From Clostridia bacterium (GTDB taxonomy: Bacteria > Bacillota > Clostridia > Oscillospirales > CAG-382): a stretch of 17,536 nucleotides of DNA. Made by a program: the position numbers and the translations under genes. The notes below the pieces were generated by a model. That model saw nothing but the letters and a program-made list of their open reading frames with translations. It did not search any database and had not been told where the DNA came from. Location: NCBI GenBank assembly GCA_017560285.1, contig JAFYOG010000020.1, positions 1 to 17,536 of the forward strand. The letters run 5' to 3'. Below are positions 7,783-14,209 of this stretch, piece by piece; positions within the stretch are counted from its first letter, which is position 1, and every line of letters begins with the position of its first letter.

Positions 7783-8909
7783 TAATCGTTACCCCCGTAA
7801 TCTATAACGTTGCGGTCCTCTAAAGCCGAAATACCGTATTTTAACGCAAGGGTTAAAACCCGATATTCCTCGGTATCCGGGGGAGCTTGGGCAATAAGCT
7901 CTGCCATTTTACGGCAGAAAACACCCTTTAGGGTATTGCTTTGCTCTAACTGTGTAAGGTTTGGCTTTAGATAGGTTTTGTCGGTAATTTCTATAAAAAA
8001 CGGATATTCGCAGCCGCTGCCTATTTCGTTGGGGGATATAAGCATAGGTGTTTCGGTTTCACCCGTTAGAATTAATCTTAACGCGGTATCGTCGGTGAAC
8101 TGTCTTATTTCGTTGCGGATAATTTCGATAGCGCGGGATTTATCGGCGGCATCGGAAATATCTACCGTTGCGATTTCATAACGGGATTTGGAAAGCCTTA
8201 CGGCTTGCATATTTACGTTGCCTTTTTCGATAACTCCGTACATTGCGCCCTTATAGCCAAGCTCGTCGAAGCTTCTGCCCTCTATACAGCCGGGGTAGGA
8301 ATAATAAACCCCGTTTTCGCACTGCAAGCCCGACGCCTTATGTATATGCCCAAGGGCAATATAATCGAAGCCCGATTCGGCAATATCCTTTTTTGTAACA
8401 GGACCTGTTACCGAGGATGCGCTTGTATTATCGCCGTGGCAAACAAGAATGTTTATGCGGTCTTTATTTTGAATCTGCCAGCCTGCAACGGGGGAAGACA
8501 GATAGTTTTTAGAGGTAAAGCCAAAGCCGTAAATATCTGCATTAAGCTCGGGGATATGCACGCATTCCCTTTCGCCCTTAAAAACGTGAACGTTCTTGGG
8601 GAATTCTGCGGTTTCGTAGAAAGAGCCCGCCGTTATGGGGTCGTGGTTGCCGGGAGCGATAAAAATGCGCATTTCGGGGGTTTTTGCAAATTCACGCAAT
8701 AGCATTTCGCGGGTATCGCGGGTGACGTATTCGCTGTCGAAAAGGTCGCCGCTTATTAGAAATATATCCATTTTGGCTTTTTGCGCAAGCATAAGCGCCG
8801 ATGTAAATGCGGCGCGAAGCTCGGTTCGGCGCTTTGCCGCTTCCCTTGGGGAAAGCATTGCAAAGGGCGAATCTAAATGTATGTCTGCACAGTGAAATAC
8901 TTTTATCAT
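7782..8909 (-). CDS. SbcD/YhaO-like DNA double-strand-break repair nuclease
   Basis: This calcineurin-like metallophosphoesterase has 375 residues. The two-metal ligands are all visible: CADIH (Asp9, His11), ISGDLFD (Asp55), APGNHD (Asn88, His89), VCHGD (His158) and LGHIH (His188, His190). The C-terminal part (about 240-375) would be the capping and ATPase-binding region. It is the nuclease half of an Mre11/SbcD-type complex whose ATPase is the next gene, joined by a TAATG stop/start overlap. The start has a strong AAGGAG six bases upstream. The partner's YhaN-like features suggest the YhaO name is more apt than SbcD; the biochemical activity is expected to be a DNA exo/endonuclease. Confidence 0.9.
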   Translation of the reverse strand: MIKVFHCADIHLDSPFAMLSPREAAKRRTELRAAFTSALMLAQKAKMDIFLISGDLFDSEYVTRDTREMLLREFAKTPEMRIFIAPGNHDPITAGSFYETAEFPKNVHVFKGERECVHIPELNADIYGFGFTSKNYLSSPVAGWQIQNKDRINILVCHGDNTSASSVTGPVTKKDIAESGFDYIALGHIHKASGLQCENGVYYSYPGCIEGRSFDELGYKGAMYGVIEKGNVNMQAVRLSKSRYEIATVDISDAADKSRAIEIIRNEIRQFTDDTALRLILTGETETPMLISPNEIGSGCEYPFFIEITDKTYLKPNLTQLEQSNTLKGVFCRKMAELIAQAPPDTEEYRVLTLALKYGISALEDRNVIDYGGND

Positions 8910-8920
8910 TTTTTGCTCCT

Positions 8921-9733
8921 TTATATATGAATAAACGCGCCCAAGGTGCCGCGCAAAGAACCGCTTCGGCGGTGGGAAAAGAAGTGTTCTTCGTTACAAA
9001 GGGTGCATAGGTTTGCACAGGAAATATTTTGGGGCAATATGCCTGCTTGCTCTAATATAAATATATTTGCCTTTACTAAATCAAGCTTGAATTTTTCGCC
9101 GTCGGGGCTGAAAAACGAGGAATAATCTTGGGAAACTGCAACAAATTCGTTATAAACCTCTACCCCCACCTGATAACAGCAATTTCCGATACAAGGGCCG
9201 ATGGCGGCAAGGATATTTTCTTTTTTTGCGCCCTTTTCCAGCATAATCTTTACGGCATTTTTGGTTATGCCGCCCACCGTTCCCCGCCAACCTGCGTGGA
9301 CTGCGGCGCAAACCTTTTTGTCTTTATCGCACAATAAAACGGGAACGCAATCGGCGGTGCGCACGGAAAGCAACAAATTGGGTTCTTTGGTTACAATGCC
9401 GTCTACGCCGTGGTCGTATTTAGGCTTTACCGTGCCTATTCCGCGGTGGGATTCATCGGCAAATTCAACCAAGCTGGTATGGGTTTGATAGGTACGGCAA
9501 ACGTCTGCCTTTGTTAAGCCGAAAACGCTTGCGGCGATATTATAATTTTCCATTACGTTTTCGGTGCTGTCTTGAACTTCGCCAATACCCTCGGCAAAAT
9601 TTAAGCTATCGAAGCAGCCCTTGCTAACCCCGCCTTTTTTTGTAAAAAAAGCGTGCTTTATGCCATATTCGTTTAACAGCTTGCTTTGAAAATAAGGTAT
9701 TTTACCTTCCGCAAAAACAAAATCGCTATGCAT
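8921..9733 (-). CDS. pgeF: PgeF/YfiH/YlmD-family multicopper-like oxidoreductase (laccase-domain protein)
   Basis: This Cu-oxidase_4/DUF152 protein has the family's zinc-site motifs: QTHTS, RTADCVPVLL, VHAGWRGTVGG and IGPCIGNCCYQVG. Related proteins have been described both as peptidoglycan editing factors, removing misincorporated UDP-MurNAc-L-Ser, and as purine nucleoside phosphorylases/adenosine deaminases; which applies here cannot be read from sequence. I place the start at the ATG at 9733 because GGGTGG lies shortly upstream of it. A GTG at 9742 is in frame but lacks a good ribosome binding site; it would add three residues. It is the first gene of the repair unit, 11 bases before the SbcD-like gene, and is preceded by its own promoter. 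Confidence 0.9.
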   Translation of the reverse strand: MHSDFVFAEGKIPYFQSKLLNEYGIKHAFFTKKGGVSKGCFDSLNFAEGIGEVQDSTENVMENYNIAASVFGLTKADVCRTYQTHTSLVEFADESHRGIGTVKPKYDHGVDGIVTKEPNLLLSVRTADCVPVLLCDKDKKVCAAVHAGWRGTVGGITKNAVKIMLEKGAKKENILAAIGPCIGNCCYQVGVEVYNEFVAVSQDYSSFFSPDGEKFKLDLVKANIFILEQAGILPQNISCANLCTLCNEEHFFSHRRSGSLRGTLGAFIHI

Positions 9734-9762
9734 ATAACCCACCCATTATATTTATTAACTAT

Positions 9763-9791
9763 ATTATATGTTATTTAACCGCAAATTGCAA
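9763..9791 (-). promoter_or_regulatory. Promoter of the pgeF-sbcD-sbcC-recG-dusB unit
   Basis: On the minus strand there is a -35 TTGCAA (plus 9786-9791), a 17 bp spacer and a perfect -10 TATAAT (plus 9763-9768). It gives a leader of about 20-25 bases before the ATG at 9733. It lies immediately after the terminator of the upstream unit. The -35 is only a partial match (four of six), so moderate strength is expected. Confidence 0.65.
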
Positions 9792-9792
9792 T

Positions 9793-9825
9793 AAAAAAGA
9801 AGCTTGATTTTTACCAAGCTTCTTT
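9793..9825 (-). terminator. Intrinsic terminator after ispH-rpsA
   Basis: An 11 bp perfect stem pairs 9796-9806 with 9815-9825 (core GAAGCTTG/CAAGCTTC) around an eight-base loop. Read on the minus strand the descending arm ends in a T-run (complement of A93-A98). It starts 16 bases beyond the TAA of the fusion gene and ends unit A. The plus-strand side is also T-rich, but no plus-strand gene approaches it. Confidence 0.9.
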
Positions 9826-9840
9826 CTTTTATGTTTTTAA

Positions 9841-11853
9841 TTATTCGGCTGCTTCTTCGGTAGCAGGAGTGAGAGTTTCTTCAACTACTTCTTCAACTGC
9901 TTCTGCTGCTACTTCGGGTTCCAAGAGTGCACGGATAGAAAGGGAAAGTCTTCTTCTTTCTACGTCTGCCGCGGTGATCTTTACGGTAACCTTATCGCCA
10001 ACCTTTAATACGCTTGCGGGGTTGGAAACGGGCTTATCGGAAATTTGGCTGATGTGGATAAGACCATCCATATCGGGCATAATTTCTGCAAATGCGCCAA
10101 AAGGCATAATGGAAACGATAGTAGCGTCTACAACGTCGCCGATGTTATAAGTCTTTTGGAAAATGAACCAAGGGTCGTTTTCTTCGGTCTTGTAGCCCAA
10201 GGAAATTCTCTTATTTTCGGTATCGATAGCCTTGATAAATACTTCAACGGTGTCGCCGATAGCGAACACTTCTTCGGGCTTCTTAAGTCTGCCCCAAGAA
10301 AGCTCGGTAATGTGAAGCATACCGTCAACGGGACCGAGGTTGATAAATGCGCCGTAGCTCATAAGAGCACGAACCTTACCCTCGAACTTATCGCCAACCT
10401 TTACGTTTGCGTAGAATTCTTCTTCGGCTGCCTTGCGGGATACCTTGTTGGATGCCTTGATAGAACCAACAGCTCTCTTTCTTTGGTCGTTAACGTCGAT
10501 AATCTTGAAGCTTACGGACTGACCTCTTAAGGATTCCAATTCTTCGCCCTTGGGAACGCCTGTCTGGGATGCGGGAATGAACACCTTGTTGGGGCCGTAA
10601 AGTGCGATAACGCCTGCATAGCCCTTTTCGTTCTTGATAATTTCCTTAACGGTGCCGTTAAGCAATTCGCCGCTTTCTGCAGCTGCCTTAATTCCTTCCC
10701 AATACTTGTGCTGGTCGATCTTCTTCTTGGAAAGCTGAACCGTACCGTCGAAATCGCTGAATTTGCCGCAGATTACTTCTACTTCGTCGCCAACCTTAAA
10801 GAGATCGTTAAGGTTTACGCCGCTTTCAGCGGTGATCTCGTCGTAGGGGAGAATGCCTGTATGCTTCGTACCAAGGTCTACTTTAACCTCGGTAGGATTA
10901 ACTGCGGAAACAATTCCCGTTACCCTTTCACCTGTATTTAATGTTTTGAATGATTGTTCGAGCAGTTCAGCAAAGCTGAGTTCTTCTCTTGCGATGTCTG
11001 CCATCTTGTTATATACCTCCTGTATTATCCCGCTGGGGGTTGATGCCCCTGCGGCTATAGCGATTTTAGATGCCCCGCGGATTAAACCCGCATAGGCAGA
11101 AAGCTCGGCGGCAGATTCCACCATAATGGAATTTTTGCACGCTTTGCCTGCAATGGCAAATAGCTTTGCCGTGTTAGAGCTGTTTCTTCCGCCCACAACC
11201 ACCGTTAGGTCGCTTTGGGGCGCAAGCTCTTTTATTGCCCTTTGGCGGTTTTCGGTAACGCTGCAAATAGTTTCGTAAACACGCACGTTGGGGTAAAGCT
11301 CTTTTATTCTTTGGCGGCATTTTGCCCATTCGCTGCCCGAATAGGTTGTTTGCACTGCCAAAATACAATCTTCTTCGCTTATAAACCCTTCTTTATGGGA
11401 AGAATTTATATGGGCTAAATCGGAATATACCACGCCCTCGCCCTTAGCCCAGCTCATTATCCCCTTAACCTCGGGGTGGTTTTCATCGCCGATAAGTATA
11501 ACCCTTGCGGCGGCGGGCTGAGAATCTACAATCTTGTGGATTTTGGAAACGTAGGGGCAGGTGGCATCGGCATAATCGATACCGTTTTCTTTAAGATAAT
11601 TAATGGTTTGCTTGGTGGTGCCGTGGGCACGCAGGAAAATTAAACCGTCCTTGGGAATATTATCCAAGCTGTCGGAATTTAAAAAGGTAACTCCCCGTTC
11701 CGTAAGGCTTTTGTTAAAAATGGGGTTGTGTATAAGCTCCCCAAGGCAATAGATAGGTTTTTTCGCGCTTTCCAAGCTTTCGTTTATCATATCTACAGCG
11801 CGCTTTACGCCGAAGCAGAAGCCGCTGTATTCCGAAATTTTAATTTCAGTCAT
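9841..11853 (-). CDS. ispH-rpsA: Fusion of IspH (HMBPP reductase) and ribosomal protein S1
   Basis: This 670-residue two-part protein joins an isoprenoid enzyme to a translation factor. Residues 1-283 are IspH, the [4Fe-4S] enzyme that makes IPP and DMAPP in the last step of the MEP pathway. The three cluster cysteines (Cys13, Cys99, Cys197), substrate-binding histidines (His42, His77, His126) and the HPE motif (Glu128) are all present. Residues 305-641 hold four S1 RNA-binding repeats (about 305-377, 396-467, 485-555, 570-641), followed by an acidic Ala/Glu tail. Such fusions are well known in Clostridia. The start overlaps the plsC stop as ATGA. An in-frame AGGAGG and ATG at the junction (listed separately) could give free S1. 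Codon use seems to shift there, with more GAC, ATC, TTC and AAG in the S1 half. Confidence 0.95.
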   Translation of the reverse strand: MTEIKISEYSGFCFGVKRAVDMINESLESAKKPIYCLGELIHNPIFNKSLTERGVTFLNSDSLDNIPKDGLIFLRAHGTTKQTINYLKENGIDYADATCPYVSKIHKIVDSQPAAARVILIGDENHPEVKGIMSWAKGEGVVYSDLAHINSSHKEGFISEEDCILAVQTTYSGSEWAKCRQRIKELYPNVRVYETICSVTENRQRAIKELAPQSDLTVVVGGRNSSNTAKLFAIAGKACKNSIMVESAAELSAYAGLIRGASKIAIAAGASTPSGIIQEVYNKMADIAREELSFAELLEQSFKTLNTGERVTGIVSAVNPTEVKVDLGTKHTGILPYDEITAESGVNLNDLFKVGDEVEVICGKFSDFDGTVQLSKKKIDQHKYWEGIKAAAESGELLNGTVKEIIKNEKGYAGVIALYGPNKVFIPASQTGVPKGEELESLRGQSVSFKIIDVNDQRKRAVGSIKASNKVSRKAAEEEFYANVKVGDKFEGKVRALMSYGAFINLGPVDGMLHITELSWGRLKKPEEVFAIGDTVEVFIKAIDTENKRISLGYKTEENDPWFIFQKTYNIGDVVDATIVSIMPFGAFAEIMPDMDGLIHISQISDKPVSNPASVLKVGDKVTVKITAADVERRRLSLSIRALLEPEVAAEAVEEVVEETLTPATEEAAE
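11002..11021 (-). promoter_or_regulatory. Internal ribosome binding site and in-frame ATG at the IspH/S1 junction
   Basis: Within the fusion gene the minus strand carries a perfect AGGAGG (plus 11016-11021), followed 11 bases later by an in-frame ATG (plus 11002-11004, Met284). Starting here gives a 387-residue protein beginning MADIAREEL, which is the normal length of a four-repeat Firmicutes S1 protein. The site falls exactly between the end of the IspH domain and the first S1 repeat. The motif is directly visible; its use as a start is inference, and the 11-base spacing is slightly long. Confidence 0.6.
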
Positions 11854-12464
11854 ATATTATTCTCTTCGAACGCCTTGCAAACCTTGCCGAAGGCGTATTT
11901 TGCAATCTCGTGGGAATTTGCCTTTTCGCCGTTGATAAAGCCGTATTCCTCGTAAGGTATGGGTTCGCCTATTGCTACCCTAAGCTTGCGGAACAGCTTT
12001 GGCTTTTTGTTCTTTTTGCCGTAGCAGATTGCAACGGGAAGAATGGGAACCTTTGCTCTGCCCGCAATAAGCCCTATACCGGGCAAAGCGGTTTCTATAT
12101 CGGGGGTGGCGCATTCTATTCTCGTCCCCTGGGGGAAAATGCCGGTTACGTCGCCGCCCGAAACGATTTCGCACACCTTGCGAAGGGCAACCATATCGGA
12201 AGCGCCGCGGTTTATGCTTACAACGCCGAACCGTTTAAACAGCCAGCGCAGTATTGCGTGCTTTTCGAGATCGCTTTTAGCCAAGAATTTTATATCCCGC
12301 TTTATTGCCACCGCAACGGCAATAGGGTCGAACAGCGAGGAATGGTTAGCGATTATAACGCAACCGCCCTCTTTTATTTGGTTTTCTTTGCCGATAACCT
12401 TAACGCGGTAGAACAGTTTGGTATAACCTATAAGTAAGCCGCGCGCTATTCTGTAGCCTAACAT
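11850..12464 (-). CDS. plsC: 1-acyl-sn-glycerol-3-phosphate acyltransferase (PlsC family)
   Basis: This 204-residue membrane-associated enzyme adds the second acyl chain in phosphatidic acid synthesis. The catalytic HX4D motif is HSSLFD (His41, Asp46). The acceptor-binding motif reads FPQGTR at 110-115, where most relatives have FPEGTR. A VSINRG block (82-87) corresponds to the usual third motif. Length is typical of short Firmicutes PlsC proteins. The ATG overlaps the end of cmk by seven bases, and the stop overlaps the ispH start (ATGA), so the three genes are tightly coupled. The Glu-to-Gln change is conservative and may be tolerated; substrate preference cannot be told. Confidence 0.9.
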   Translation of the reverse strand: MLGYRIARGLLIGYTKLFYRVKVIGKENQIKEGGCVIIANHSSLFDPIAVAVAIKRDIKFLAKSDLEKHAILRWLFKRFGVVSINRGASDMVALRKVCEIVSGGDVTGIFPQGTRIECATPDIETALPGIGLIAGRAKVPILPVAICYGKKNKKPKLFRKLRVAIGEPIPYEEYGFINGEKANSHEIAKYAFGKVCKAFEENNI

Positions 12465-13141
12465 CTGCCGATTACCTTATTTATTAATTTAACGGCTTCC
12501 TGGGTGGTTTGAACAATATCCAAGCCGGAATTATCGAACATAATTGCATCGCTTGCGGGAACCAAGGGGGCAACCTCGCGGCCGCTGTCGTTGGCATCGC
12601 GCCATTGCATTTCGGAAAGGACGTCCTCGTAGGTGGTTTCTACCCCGCGCTGTTGAAGCTCTGCAAAGCGGCGCTTGGCACGTGCCTCCGGCGAGGCGGT
12701 TACAAAGATCTTAACCTGCGCATCGGGCAGAATAACGGTGCCGATATCTCTGCCGTCCATAATTACGTTATTGGTACGGGCGATACTGCGCTGGGTTTCT
12801 AAAAGGAAAGCGCGCACCGCAGGAATCTTTGAAACGTCGGATGCATATTTAGAGCATAGAGGGGTACGGATTTCCTCGCCGATGCGAACGCCGTCCAAAT
12901 AAACGGCGTTGCCGCCGTCCTCTAAGCGCATTTCGATATGAATTTGAGGAAGAAGGGCAATTATATTTTCTGCATCGTCGGATGCAATGCCCTTGCGGGA
13001 AACAAACAAGCCGATGGTGCGGTAAAGGGCGCCGGTATCGATATATACAAAGCCGTAATGCTTTGCAAGGTTCTTTGCCAGCGTGCTTTTGCCCGAACCG
13101 GAGGGGCCGTCTAATGCAATTTTTATAGTTTTATTTTCCAC
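12458..13141 (-). CDS. cmk: Cytidylate kinase
   Basis: Cytidylate kinase phosphorylates CMP and dCMP, recycling nucleotides from RNA and phospholipid metabolism. With the start chosen here it has 227 residues: Walker A DGPSGSGKST at 11-20, YIDTGALYRT (the nucleotide-monophosphate-binding region), DGRDIGT at 129-135, and a lid with EARAKRRF. I prefer the GTG at 13141 because GGTGAT precedes it by four bases. A TTG at 13153 and a GTG at 13150 are also in frame, but TTG coincides with the predicted transcription start and would be leaderless. It is the first gene of unit A and overlaps plsC by seven bases; the cmk-plsC-ispH/rpsA order is common in Clostridia. Confidence 0.94.
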   Translation of the reverse strand: MENKTIKIALDGPSGSGKSTLAKNLAKHYGFVYIDTGALYRTIGLFVSRKGIASDDAENIIALLPQIHIEMRLEDGGNAVYLDGVRIGEEIRTPLCSKYASDVSKIPAVRAFLLETQRSIARTNNVIMDGRDIGTVILPDAQVKIFVTASPEARAKRRFAELQQRGVETTYEDVLSEMQWRDANDSGREVAPLVPASDAIMFDNSGLDIVQTTQEAVKLINKVIGRC

Positions 13142-13159
13142 ATTTATCACCAATTAGCG

Positions 13160-13188
13160 ATTATACACTTTTTTGCAATAGATTTCAA
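13160..13188 (-). promoter_or_regulatory. Promoter of the cmk-plsC-ispH/rpsA unit
   Basis: On the minus strand there is a -35 TTGAAA (plus 13183-13188), a 17 bp spacer and a perfect -10 TATAAT (plus 13160-13165). Initiation six to seven bases downstream falls at about 13153, leaving only about a 12-base leader before the preferred GTG start. The rest of the 13154-13352 gap holds the divergent plus-strand promoter; I see no riboswitch or other clear element in it. Confidence 0.72.
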
Positions 13189-13282
13189 TAGCTTTACAAA
13201 ACTTTTCTTACATTTTTTTATTTATATAATACCGCTAAAGCCGATTTTGCGGGGATAAAGTTGTGGAATGTTACAAAAACTA

Positions 13283-13311
13283 TTGACATTCGGGCAGATG
13301 GGCTGTATAAT
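13283..13311 (+). promoter_or_regulatory. Consensus promoter of the first discoidin lipoprotein gene
   Basis: A perfect TTGACA (13283-13288), a 17 bp spacer and a perfect TATAAT (13306-13311) precede the gene. The predicted leader is about 35 bases and contains AAGGAG at 13338-13343, nine bases before the ATG. A full consensus at both boxes is rare and implies strong constitutive transcription. It diverges from the cmk promoter about 100 bp away. Confidence 0.88.
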
Positions 13312-13352
13312 TATGACAGCGAATAAAATTTCACATTAAGGAGAAAAGACAA

Positions 13353-14081
13353 ATGAAAAAATTATCGCTTTTACTTGCTCTCTTGCTCGCTCTTTCCGTA
13401 TGCTTGGTAGCTTGCGGCGGCGAAAAGACCGAAGAACCTGCTGACGAATCTTCTGTAGAAGCTCCCAGCAACGACGCTTCCACCGATGCTTCCGAAGACG
13501 CTTCCGAAGATGCTTCCGAAGACGCTTCCGAAGAAGAAGGCGGCGTAGACGTTAACGGTGAAATCACCGGCGAAAACATCGCTCCCAATGCTACCTACAC
13601 CAAGTCTCTTCTTTACAGACAGGGTGGCGCAGACGTACAATGGGCTTACGACGAAACCAAGCCCGAAGCTTACCCCGATGAAGAAGGCGTTTCTTTGGTA
13701 GACGGCGCTTTCGCTACTGCTCTTGATTACAACGATCCCGCTTGGATCGGTTTCCACATGGGTTGCCCCGACTACCAAGCCAACGGCTACAGCTACATCA
13801 ACTTTGACCTTGGTGCTGCTACCGCTATTACCGGCGTTAAGGTTTACGTTGGTACCGATGCTCTTACCAGCGGTATCACTGCTCCCTCCGCTATCGAACT
13901 TTACGTTTCTGAAGATGGCGAAAACTGGACTCTCGTTAACATCGGCACTCCTTTGAACGCAGGTAACGAATTTGGTTCTGAATGCGTTGAAATCGCAGCT
14001 GCAACCTCTACTCAGTACGTTGAACTCCGTCTCCAAGGCGCAGGCTGGATGTTCGTTTCCGAAGTAGAAATCTACGCTTAA
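13353..14081 (+). CDS. Discoidin-like domain lipoprotein, copy 1
   Basis: This 242-residue protein appears to be a membrane-anchored surface protein. Residues 1-21 form a lipoprotein signal peptide ending in the lipobox LVAC with acylated Cys21. A flexible acidic linker (about 22-65) contains repeated Asp-Ala-Ser-Glu units. Residues about 73-242 resemble a discoidin/F5-8 type C beta-sandwich: NIAPNATY at the start, VDGAFAT, WIGF, a DLGAATAITGVKVYVG strand, LYVSEDGENWTLV, and a closing GWMFVSEVEIYA. Such domains usually bind carbohydrate, but no catalytic domain is attached. Codons end heavily in C or T (GAC, TAC, ACC, GCT, TTC) with almost no rare codons, unlike the minus-strand genes, which suggests high expression. 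It is monocistronic, with its own strong promoter and terminator. Ligand unknown. Confidence 0.82.
   Translation: MKKLSLLLALLLALSVCLVACGGEKTEEPADESSVEAPSNDASTDASEDASEDASEDASEEEGGVDVNGEITGENIAPNATYTKSLLYRQGGADVQWAYDETKPEAYPDEEGVSLVDGAFATALDYNDPAWIGFHMGCPDYQANGYSYINFDLGAATAITGVKVYVGTDALTSGITAPSAIELYVSEDGENWTLVNIGTPLNAGNEFGSECVEIAAATSTQYVELRLQGAGWMFVSEVEIYA
13473..13532 (+). repeat. Five 12 bp in-frame tandem repeats encoding DAS(E/T)
   Basis: Five consecutive 12-base units of the pattern GAYGCTTCCGAA (the first ends ACC) encode Asp-Ala-Ser-Thr/Glu. Alternation of GAC and GAT between units suggests a 24-base higher-order period. The units form the linker between the lipid anchor and the discoidin-like domain. 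The paralogue downstream has seven units, so copy number has changed since duplication. Confidence 0.85.
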
Positions 14082-14103
14082 TTTAAAGCACAGAATTAAC
14101 AGC

Positions 14104-14135
14104 AAAGGGCTTCGTTCTGAAGCCCTTTTGTTTTT
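14104..14135 (+). terminator. Intrinsic terminator after copy 1
   Basis: A perfect 10 bp stem, AAAGGGCTTC (14104-14113) with GAAGCCCTTT (14119-14128), closes a five-base loop and is followed by TTTTGTTTTT-type sequence. It begins 22 bases after the stop codon and separates the two paralogous genes into independent transcripts. Confidence 0.92.
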
Positions 14136-14147
14136 GTATCTTTACTA

Positions 14148-14176
14148 TTGACAGATTGCGGATATAGGTGTATAAT
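14148..14176 (+). promoter_or_regulatory. Consensus promoter of the second discoidin lipoprotein gene
   Basis: A perfect TTGACA (14148-14153), a 17 bp spacer and a perfect TATAAT (14171-14176) precede this gene. ACTATTGACA is shared with the first paralogue's promoter, while the spacer differs. The leader of about 27 bases has AAGGAG at 14196-14201, eight bases before the ATG. Confidence 0.88.
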
Positions 14177-14209
14177 AAGTTAACAAATTTTTGAAAAGGA
14201 GAACTATCC

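Noticed and set aside
13225..13252. Extra TATAAT at 13225-13230 and a short CCGC/GCGG hairpin in the gap before copy 1
   Set aside because: No acceptable -35 lies 16-18 bases upstream of this TATAAT, and the hairpin has only four pairs with a long loop. The consensus promoter at 13283-13311 is far better.
13331..13588. Minus-strand frame encoding Ser-Glu-Ala-Ser repeats, with a counterpart at 14083-14469
   Set aside because: This is the antisense reading of the 12 bp linker repeats, so its low-complexity content is a by-product of the sense repeat. The frames also run through the promoter or terminator regions.
13371..14105. Long antisense open frame of 244 codons on the minus strand opposite copy 1, and a similar one of 232 codons at 14219-14917 opposite copy 2
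   Set aside because: They arise because the real genes avoid TTA, CTA and TCA codons, so the antisense strand lacks stops. They have no ribosome binding site or recognisable protein features, while the sense frames have signal peptide, domain and promoter.
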